Shown here in pieces: positions 58,486 to 64,000 of a stretch of 64,000 bases of DNA. A program made the translations under genes and the position numbers. The stretch spans positions 2,108,001 to 2,172,000 of the forward strand of contig NZ_CP150274.1 in assembly GCF_037977055.1 (NCBI RefSeq), in the 5' to 3' direction. Numbering within the stretch: position 1 is the first letter of the stretch; every line of letters begins with the position of its first letter. The stretch is from Paenibacillus sp. FSL K6-1096 (GTDB lineage Bacteria > Bacillota > Bacilli > Paenibacillales > Paenibacillaceae). A model generated the notes under the pieces. It was given only the letters and a program-made list of their open reading frames with translations, had not been told where the DNA came from and searched no databases.

Positions 58486-58541
58486 GTCCTTTTCTTGCGG
58501 ACAACATGTCCGTCTCCCATCCACTCCGCATCAAACACCGT

Positions 58542-58970
58542 CTACTCCCCAATCACCTGAATATACACCTTACGGCTCTTGGGCCCGTCAAATTCCGCCA
58601 GATAGACATCCTGCGCATCGCCGGAGATCATCTGCCCGTCTTGGACCACGAACAGGCAGCTGTTGCCGGAGATCATCGATTTCAGATGCGAAGGAGAGTT
58701 GCTGCCCGTAGCCCCGTAAGAAGGGAGGAAGTGGGCATGGGCATACGGGAAGTCTTTTGGCGCTAGGCGCTCCAGCAGCTCCTCGATATCGGTCTCCACG
58801 CACTCCAGACCTTCGTTAATCATGATGCCGGTTGTCGTATGCGCAGAGATCACCGCAGCAAGCCCGTTCTGCACGCCGCACTCCGCTATAAAAGCACGGA
58901 TTTCCTCCGTAATCTTGATCATTTGGAACTCTGCCTGCGACCGGATGACAAGCGTCTTTAATTTAACCAT
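58542..58970 (-). CDS. yjbQ: YjbQ family protein (UPF0047)
   Basis: 142 residues. Family motifs: GLAAVISAHTTTGIMINEG, HLKSMISGNSCLFVVQDGQ, and the C-terminal EFDGPKSRKVYIQVIGE. Some members show weak thiamine-phosphate synthase activity; the true role is unknown. It overlaps the amidohydrolase gene by 13 nt, so it belongs to the frlD operon, an unusual location for this family. Confidence 0.88.
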   Translation of the reverse strand: MVKLKTLVIRSQAEFQMIKITEEIRAFIAECGVQNGLAAVISAHTTTGIMINEGLECVETDIEELLERLAPKDFPYAHAHFLPSYGATGSNSPSHLKSMISGNSCLFVVQDGQMISGDAQDVYLAEFDGPKSRKVYIQVIGE

Positions 58971-59830
58971 GGCCGATCATTCCCCCTTTCTCCCAGGAAG
59001 ACCTGGGCGTTGCCGCCGAGAATCTTCTCCAGCGTCTTAGGTCTGAATTCCATCGCCTTCAGTGCCGGCAGCAGCCTTTTAGCTTTGAAGCGGGGGCTGT
59101 TCGTGCCGAACATTACCTTATCGTTCAGATTGCGTTCGATCCACAGGGGACCCATGTTCGTTTTGAACACCTGCTTGTAGAAATCCAGGGCGTTATCCAT
59201 ATGGAGCAGTGAAGTGTCCGTGAACACATTCGGATATTTCAGCAGCAGCATCACCGTGTCATGGACCCAGGGCCAGCCGAAATGGGCGAGGCACATGCGC
59301 AGATCCGGGTATGCAATTGCAACCTCCTCGAAATGCAGCGGGTGCGAATATTTGGCCGGGGCATCCGGCTCCCAGCTCATCCCGGCATGGAACAGGATAG
59401 GTCTGTTGTACTTCAGGCACAGCTCATAGAGCGGCTTCATGAACTCATCCTGAGGATAGAACTTCTGCTTGGACGGATGCAGCTTCAGCCCCTTCAGCCC
59501 CAGGTCACGGAAGACATGCTCCAGAACCTCAGCAGCATCGCTGCGGTGCGGGTCAACACTGGCGAAGCCAATGAACCGGTCCGGGGCGAGATCAACAATC
59601 TGCTTCACATCCTCATTGGTCACAATCCAGCCGCCGCTCTGTGTCGTGAGGTCAAGAGGGAGCAGGATGGAGCGGTCAATGCCGTTATAGTCCATTTCCT
59701 GCAGCACAGATTCAAGGGGACTGGGAGATTGCTTGAAGATGCCGAACTGCTCTTTGCGGTAATTAAGTACCTCTTTGTCTTCACTGATTGCCTTATACAA
59801 AATCGGGTGGGTATGCACATCAATAATCAA
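58958..59830 (-). CDS. Amidohydrolase-2 family TIM-barrel protein
   Basis: 290 residues from a TTG at 59830 (AAGGCGG eight nt upstream), giving an N-terminus IIDVHTHPILY; the open frame extends into frlD but without homology. Metal-binding DVHTH, KGLKLHPSKQKFYP, ILFHAGMSW and MCLAHFGWPW are visible, and a late FGTNSPR (where Asp is usual, Asn is present). Amidohydrolase-2 members are decarboxylases or hydrolases; the substrate here is unknown. Between frlD and yjbQ. Confidence 0.8.
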   Translation of the reverse strand: MIIDVHTHPILYKAISEDKEVLNYRKEQFGIFKQSPSPLESVLQEMDYNGIDRSILLPLDLTTQSGGWIVTNEDVKQIVDLAPDRFIGFASVDPHRSDAAEVLEHVFRDLGLKGLKLHPSKQKFYPQDEFMKPLYELCLKYNRPILFHAGMSWEPDAPAKYSHPLHFEEVAIAYPDLRMCLAHFGWPWVHDTVMLLLKYPNVFTDTSLLHMDNALDFYKQVFKTNMGPLWIERNLNDKVMFGTNSPRFKAKRLLPALKAMEFRPKTLEKILGGNAQVFLGERGNDRPWLN

Positions 59831-59867
59831 CGGTTCTTCCGCCTTTCCTCCGGCCTGAAGTGGCCGG

Positions 59868-60653
59868 TTAATAGGGTTCAAAGCTGGATATGACCTCTGC
59901 CGCCGTTCTTGCACCTTGCTTCAGGGACTCCTGGATCGTCCAGCCGCTGAGCTGCCCGTACATGAAGCCTGCGCAGAAGGAATCGCCTGCACCGACCGTG
60001 TTGACCACTTCAGCCGGCACGATGCCTTCCCGGTAGAAGCGCTCGCCGTCAAAGGCTACACTGCCTGCCTCGCCCAAGGTCACGACCACGATACGCGGAC
60101 CCAGCGAGTGCGCCCAGCGGATAAACGCTTCCATTTTGTCGTCCTCTTGAACATAAGAGAAGAAGGCATAATCGGTATCGGGCAGGATTGGCCCGGCGAT
60201 CTCGCGGCTCGTCCGCGTAGAGAAGTCATAGATCACCTGGATGCCGCGGCTGCGGAGACCTGCCAGATGGTGGTCAATCCGGCCTGACAGATTCGTATGG
60301 ATCGCCTGATGTCCGGTGATGAAGTCCACATCGGCTGCGGTTAAGCTGAAGCTGCCCATTACGCCCTCGACCTTCTCCTTATGCACTCTGTCGTTGCCGT
60401 TCAGATCCATGCGGAAGATAGCGGTCTGCCCTTCTTCCTGTGTATGCATGTGCGAGACATCAACCCGTTCCTCACGAAGCTTGTCTATCATCAGAGTTCC
60501 ATAGGAATCGCCGCCCACTACGCTGACCATAGACGCTTCTGCACCTAACCGGCTCATGTGAATGACGAAATCGACGCTGTTCCCCGTCGGATATAACCGG
60601 TTCAAGTTCTCATATACGTCAATACAACAGAAGCCCACACCTGCAACCCGCAT
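59868..60653 (-). CDS. frlD: PfkB-family sugar kinase, fructoselysine 6-kinase-like
   Basis: 261 residues, GGGGGGA before ATG. Ribokinase-like: VAGVGFCCIDVYENLNRLYPTG, SRLGAEASMVSVVGGD, and the anion-hole/base motif NTVGAGDSFCAGFMYG. Its N-terminus and length fit FrlD. It phosphorylates fructoselysine on C6, feeding FrlB. First gene of frlD-amidohydrolase-yjbQ. Confidence 0.85.
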   Translation of the reverse strand: MRVAGVGFCCIDVYENLNRLYPTGNSVDFVIHMSRLGAEASMVSVVGGDSYGTLMIDKLREERVDVSHMHTQEEGQTAIFRMDLNGNDRVHKEKVEGVMGSFSLTAADVDFITGHQAIHTNLSGRIDHHLAGLRSRGIQVIYDFSTRTSREIAGPILPDTDYAFFSYVQEDDKMEAFIRWAHSLGPRIVVVTLGEAGSVAFDGERFYREGIVPAEVVNTVGAGDSFCAGFMYGQLSGWTIQESLKQGARTAAEVISSFEPY

Positions 60654-60698
60654 ATTGTCCCCCCATTCTTAGTAAGACAGCATAAGAAATAAGATTGT

Positions 60699-60746
60699 AT
60701 ATGTTGTCATATTATAATGTATACCATCTAGGCGATAGCAAGTCAA
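60699..60746 (-). promoter_or_regulatory. frlD promoter and FrlR-type operator
   Basis: Minus strand -35 TTGACT (60741-60746), 17-bp spacer, -10 TATACA (60718-60723). The motif ATATGTTGTCATAT (60699-60712), an imperfect palindrome ATATG-N4-CATAT, lies just downstream. The geometry is the same as at frlB. Confidence 0.65.
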
Positions 60747-60781
60747 TGAAAACGACAATGTAAATATTTTCAGACACTAAT

Positions 60782-60828
60782 AATCCCGTTCCGCTTCAGC
60801 TTGTACAGACTGAAGCAGAACGGGATTA
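60782..60828. terminator. Long hairpin between frlR and frlD
   Basis: Eighteen-bp arms (AATCCCGTTC...CTTCAG and complement, one mismatch) around a 10-nt loop, without a clear T-run on either side. A possible terminator of frlR, but 270 nt after its stop. 60829-61098 holds nothing else that I recognise. Confidence 0.45.
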
Positions 60829-61098
60829 TGAAATGTTCTCCGGTACAAATTAATTGTCATGTAATGCCTAGTACAGGGTCAGAGTTAATATTATGAATAT
60901 GGCCGAGATCGCACCTTAACGAGCCAGCGTCTCATTCACCCAACAGTCTTTCGTATGCTGTAGGCGCCGGAACAATAGTAACTGTATTTTGTACAATAGA
61001 ATGCTGCAAAAAAAGCTTTGAAATAGAATCTAATGTAATTTGAATGTAAGAGTAACACTGCTGAGGTTCATTCTTACAGTCGTAAATCTGATGCTGTA

Positions 61099-61839
61099 CT
61101 AGTCTTGACCGCGCTTGCCGGTGTTGATCGTGAAGATCACCTTGCTGGCCAGATAGACCGACTGCGAATAATGAAGCCGCCGGTCCTGATCGTCATAGGT
61201 AATCTTGTCAATCTGATAGAGCGGGGTCCCCCGGTCACAATGGAACAGCCGGCACTCAAACTCTGTAGCCAGAATGACCTCAAGCGTCTTCTCGGAATAC
61301 GTGGGCTCGATATCGTAACGCTTCTTCATGATCTGGTACGTGGAGGGCGACTCGCCGATAAACTTCTCGAACTCCGGCATCAGGCCCAGGTGGAAATAAG
61401 AGTGCTCGATGATAAACGGCTCATTGTCAATGAACAGCAGCCGCTGCAGCTTCAGCACCGGGTCGCCGGGCTTGATGCGGAAGGTCTCCGCCAGCTTCTC
61501 ATCGGCTGTAATCACCATATTGGACAGAATCTGTGCGCTCGGTGTCTTCCCGGAGGCCATAGTCATGTCGGAAAAGCTGCCGACCGAGATCAGCTCCCGC
61601 TTCTCCTTCAGCTCACGTACATAGCTGCCTTTGCCCTGCTGGCTGTGCAGCACCCCCTCCTCCACCAGATCGGTGATGGCCCGGCGTACCGTAATCCGGC
61701 TGACACCGTAGGTACTGCCGATCTCAGCTTCCGGGGGCAGCTTCTGGCCCGGTTTATAGACGCCTCGTTGAATGTCCTCTTTAATGACCTGCTTCAATTG
61801 CAGGTAGAGCGGACTTTGACTGGATACATTTAATTTCAT
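61099..61839 (-). CDS. frlR: GntR/UTRA family transcriptional regulator, FrlR-like
   Basis: 246 residues, AAGGAG before ATG. N-terminal winged helix (PLYLQLKQVIKEDIQRGVYKPGQKLPPE; SRITVRRAITDLVEEGVL), and a C-terminal UTRA effector domain (about 80-240). It probably represses the cluster and is released by a sugar-phosphate such as fructoselysine 6-phosphate. A candidate operator (ATATGTTGT..TAT) also precedes its own gene. Symbol assigned by context. Confidence 0.85.
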   Translation of the reverse strand: MKLNVSSQSPLYLQLKQVIKEDIQRGVYKPGQKLPPEAEIGSTYGVSRITVRRAITDLVEEGVLHSQQGKGSYVRELKEKRELISVGSFSDMTMASGKTPSAQILSNMVITADEKLAETFRIKPGDPVLKLQRLLFIDNEPFIIEHSYFHLGLMPEFEKFIGESPSTYQIMKKRYDIEPTYSEKTLEVILATEFECRLFHCDRGTPLYQIDKITYDDQDRRLHYSQSVYLASKVIFTINTGKRGQD

Positions 61840-61876
61840 CTGCGGCTCCTTTTATGTCTTGATCCTCTATCATGTC

Positions 61877-61890
61877 ATATGTTGTTATAT
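61877..61890 (-). promoter_or_regulatory. FrlR-type operator upstream of frlR
   Basis: ATATGTTGTTATAT on the plus strand, the third copy of the shared motif, 37 bp before the frlR start; suggests autoregulation. The promoter itself is not clear. Confidence 0.55.
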
Positions 61891-61961
61891 ATATTGTTCG
61901 TTAATTGTTATCATAGTAACATACACTGCACAATAAGAAAATAAAAACAGAAGCCACAACA

Positions 61962-61986
61962 AACAACCCGAAGTTTTCGAGTTGTT
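61962..61986 (-). terminator. Terminator after the cupin-like gene
   Basis: Stem AACAACTCGAA / TTCGGGTTGTT followed on the minus strand by a T-rich tail (TTGTTGTGGCTTCTGTTTTTA). Confidence 0.55.
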
Positions 61987-62066
61987 AGATGAATAATAAA
62001 GCTAGATGCCGCGGCAGGCGGAAGCAGGCAGTAACCCGCCAATCCGTCGTAAAGCCTAATTCTCTC

Positions 62067-62480
62067 TTACAGCTTCCAGAGCTTGCGCGCTCTCGCCTGC
62101 ACATCCGCCAGCTCAGACTCCGACAGCTCGCAGTATTCGCTATTGTCATTCGAGGTATTGGCATGCTGTACGTAAGCAAGCTTGGCATCCTTTTCGACAA
62201 TGGTATAGAACCAGGTGTTCTTCGGAATATTGTACACTTTTCCCGGCTCCATCTCGGTCAGCTCAATATCGAACTTGCCGTCCTTGCGCTCTGCCGCCAG
62301 CAGAATGCTCCGGCCGTGGATCGGAATGAACTGCTCATCGGTCTCCAGATGCACCTCCAGCCGGTGCAGACCGTCAATGTCATTATCCGGCTTCCAGTTC
62401 TTGATGCAGACGAGCCATTCCTCATTCTTGTAGACCGTCTGAATGCCTACACCTTCATATTCATAAATATCCGCTTTCAT
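62067..62480 (-). CDS. Small cupin-like protein of the frl cluster
   Basis: 137 residues, AAGGGGG upstream of ATG. No catalytic motif recognised with certainty. The alternating strands and HLETDEQFIPIHGRSILLAA, EPGKVYNIPKNTWFYTIV suggest a single cupin barrel, with few of the usual metal histidines. Possibly a sugar-binding or lyase-like accessory. Cotranscribed with frlC-like and the Dcu transporter. Confidence 0.6.
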   Translation of the reverse strand: MKADIYEYEGVGIQTVYKNEEWLVCIKNWKPDNDIDGLHRLEVHLETDEQFIPIHGRSILLAAERKDGKFDIELTEMEPGKVYNIPKNTWFYTIVEKDAKLAYVQHANTSNDNSEYCELSESELADVQARARKLWKL

Positions 62481-62520
62481 CTTAACTATCTTCCCCCTTC
62501 ATTATAGATGATTCTTCCTG

Positions 62521-63348
62521 CTACAGCCGCTGCTTGAACCAGGCCAGGGAATCCCGCATCGCCTGCTCAGGCTCCAGCACATATCTCCGGTCCAGCAGCT
62601 CCAGACCCAGATACCCCTTGTATCCGCAATCCTGTAATGCCTGAAGTGCCTCTTCCATCGGCAGCTTACCTTCTCCGGGAACAAGATGGCCGCCGGGGTT
62701 GCCGTCCACGAAATGCACATAGGTCATATTGCTGCCCAGATCCCGGATGAAGTCATGGATCGTGTCTTTGCCGGTTGTCGCCATCACATCCGTATCCGCC
62801 AGCCCCTTCAGGTTCGGACTGCCCACTTCCTCAATCATTCTGGCAATATGCGCTGCCGAATTGAACACATGGGTCGAGAATGAGGTGAACGCTTCGAGCG
62901 GCAGCTTCACGCCCTCCCGTTCGGCGGTTTTACAGATCTCCCCAAGCGATTCCCTGATCCATTTCCACATCTCCTGATCATCCGCATCCAGATAAGCCAG
63001 ACCCGTAGTCACCAGCATCTGGTCGCAATCCAGCTCCACCGCCGCTTCAATATGCCGCTGGAAGAACTCGACGCTGGCCTTGCGGTATGCCGGGTCGGGA
63101 TGGCTGATGCTGATCGGATAGACGCTCTGCTCAGGTGTGAAGCAGATCACCTTCAGCCCGCGGTCTCTAATCTTCTGCTTCAGGTCCCGAACCATCTGCG
63201 GTGTGTAATAGTCCAGGTGGAAGTGGGGGCCTGACGCCCACAGCTCAATGTTCTTGAAGCCCAGCCGGGCAGCAGAGTCCAGGAAATACTCCAGGGAATA
63301 CCGTTTGTAATGAAAATTAGCGGCAGCGACCTGATCTAGCTGTATCAT
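62521..63348 (-). CDS. frlC: Sugar phosphate isomerase/epimerase, FrlC-like
   Basis: 275 residues, AAGGAGG before ATG. AP-endonuclease-2-type TIM barrel: FKNIELWASGPHFHL, LPLEAFTSFSTHVFNSA, KGLADTDVM, YVHFVDGNPGGHLVPGEG and GYLGLELLD, with the four metal-site Glu/Asp/His positions in place. E. coli FrlC (276 residues) interconverts fructoselysine and psicoselysine. The same role is inferred from family, length and cluster. Confidence 0.78.
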   Translation of the reverse strand: MIQLDQVAAANFHYKRYSLEYFLDSAARLGFKNIELWASGPHFHLDYYTPQMVRDLKQKIRDRGLKVICFTPEQSVYPISISHPDPAYRKASVEFFQRHIEAAVELDCDQMLVTTGLAYLDADDQEMWKWIRESLGEICKTAEREGVKLPLEAFTSFSTHVFNSAAHIARMIEEVGSPNLKGLADTDVMATTGKDTIHDFIRDLGSNMTYVHFVDGNPGGHLVPGEGKLPMEEALQALQDCGYKGYLGLELLDRRYVLEPEQAMRDSLAWFKQRL

Positions 63349-63408
63349 AGTTGTCTAACTCCTCCTTGTGACTGATAATGTTCATTTCATGTCTTAATGG
63401 GCTCCCAA

Positions 63409-64000
63409 TTATATAAGGAAGCTTCCCAGAAGCGTTGCCGTCACGACAGATATAACAATGTTGATCATACCCGGCGTCATGAAGCTGTGATTCAGCACAT
63501 ATTTGCCGATCTTGGTGGTGCCTGCGGTATCGAAGGAAATTGCGGCCAGACACTGGGCTGACACCGGCAGGAAGAAGTTCGCGTTAACCGCCATCCAGGC
63601 TCCGATAATGATATAGGTCGGCAGATTAAGCGCAATGGCAATCGGAATCATAATCAGCGTGGTTGCGCCTTGGCTAGTCGTAAGCGCGGCAACAATGAAC
63701 ATAATGACTGCGAGCATCCAAGGCTGGCTATTTACGATAGAAGCAACATGCTCTTGAATGAACTCCGTCTGTCCGCCGATGAACGTGCTGCTCATCCAGG
63801 CCAGACCGAACGCACAGACCATAGCCAGAGCCCCCGCCCGGAAAATAGAGCCGTTCAGAATCGACTCGATCTGCGGCTTGCAGACGATAATAATCAGGGA
63901 AGCGCAGACGAGCATCACAATTTCAATCGTATGGGCCATCGACAGAACCGTGGTCGTACCGTCTACAGTCCAGGACGGGCGCAGCTCACTGAACAAACCA
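63409..64000 (-). CDS. Dcu-family C4-dicarboxylate transporter, C-terminal part
   Basis: The last ~197 codons are visible; the reading frame is open to the window edge, so the N-terminus is missing and the ATG at 63996 is probably internal. Six hydrophobic helices; GSIFRAGALAMVCAFGLAWMSSTF, TSQGATTLIMIPIAI and FFLPVSAQCLAAISFDTAGTTKIGKYVLNHSFMTPG are typical of DcuA/DcuB. Lies 60 nt before frlC. In this setting it may carry a substrate other than succinate/fumarate. Confidence 0.8.
   Translation of the reverse strand, partial: GLFSELRPSWTVDGTTTVLSMAHTIEIVMLVCASLIIIVCKPQIESILNGSIFRAGALAMVCAFGLAWMSSTFIGGQTEFIQEHVASIVNSQPWMLAVIMFIVAALTTSQGATTLIMIPIAIALNLPTYIIIGAWMAVNANFFLPVSAQCLAAISFDTAGTTKIGKYVLNHSFMTPGMINIVISVVTATLLGSFLI

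Noticed and set aside
60782-60828. Insertion sequence end or attachment site formed by the 18-bp inverted repeat
   Set aside because: No transposase, no target duplication and no second copy; a transcription-related hairpin is simpler.

Overview
The window looks like a chromosomal segment of a Paenibacillus-type endospore-forming Firmicute. The evidence is the 16S/23S rRNA sequence character, mid-GC coding sequence with strong AGGAGG-type ribosome binding sites, several sporulation genes (safA, spo0B, spoIVFA, spoIVFB, spoIIB-like, spoVID), a valS T-box leader, and gene order close to the B. subtilis block hemA-hemX-hemC-hemD-hemB-hemL / spoVID / valS / folC / spoIIB / maf / radC / mreBCD / minCD / spoIVFAB / rplU-prp-rpmA / spo0B / obg / pheB-pheA / safA. 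Almost everything is on the minus strand. Only a GGDEF gene and a three-gene purine salvage operon are on the plus strand.

Layout. 1-5040: 23S (partial), spacer and 16S rRNA with two upstream promoters. 5081-6697: SafA-like spore coat protein. 6844-11531: operon pheB-hom-thrB-pheA-ilvE for threonine, phenylalanine and branched-chain amino acids. 11552-14375: three-gene membrane-stress module (YdjI-like protein with zinc ribbons plus two membrane proteins) behind a sigma-W-like promoter, placed between obg and pheB. 14463-18053: rplU-prp-rpmA, a two-hairpin element, spo0B and obg. 18060-26942: rng, spoIVFB, spoIVFA, minD, minC, mreD, mreC, mreB, radC, maf and DUF4321. 27024-40079: SpoIIB-like protein, a glycosyltransferase plus the remnant of a second one, murC-folC-valS with T-box, a stalk-domain protein, a 51-bp repeat array, spoVID and a second glycosyltransferase. 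40273-43335: GGDEF protein, zinc metallopeptidase and FMN-binding-like secreted protein. 43346-52395: haem/sirohaem operon hemA-hemX-sirC-hemC-cobA/hemD-hemB-hemL plus an RluA-type pseudouridine synthase. 52907-55858: purine-riboswitch-like aptamer with an altered junction, then phosphoribosyltransferase, Tritrichomonas-type IMP dehydrogenase and hpt. 55903-57338: SDR oxidoreductase with inverted-repeat operators and a second 51-bp repeat array. 57405-64000: fructoselysine-type (frl) catabolic cluster with its GntR/UTRA regulator and a Dcu-family transporter cut by the window edge.

The most unusual signals are: (1) the variant purine aptamer whose J3/1 junction carries three extra nucleotides that can form a competing terminator stem; (2) the divergent IMP dehydrogenase it precedes; (3) two intergenic arrays of exactly 51-bp (17-codon) units, each with a conserved hairpin; (4) a shared 14-bp operator-like motif at three frl transcription units; (5) the sigma-W-like promoter of the zinc-ribbon membrane module; (6) a 42-codon remnant of a paralogous glycosyltransferase beside murC.

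All calls come from reading the sequence and recall of protein families. No database search was run.
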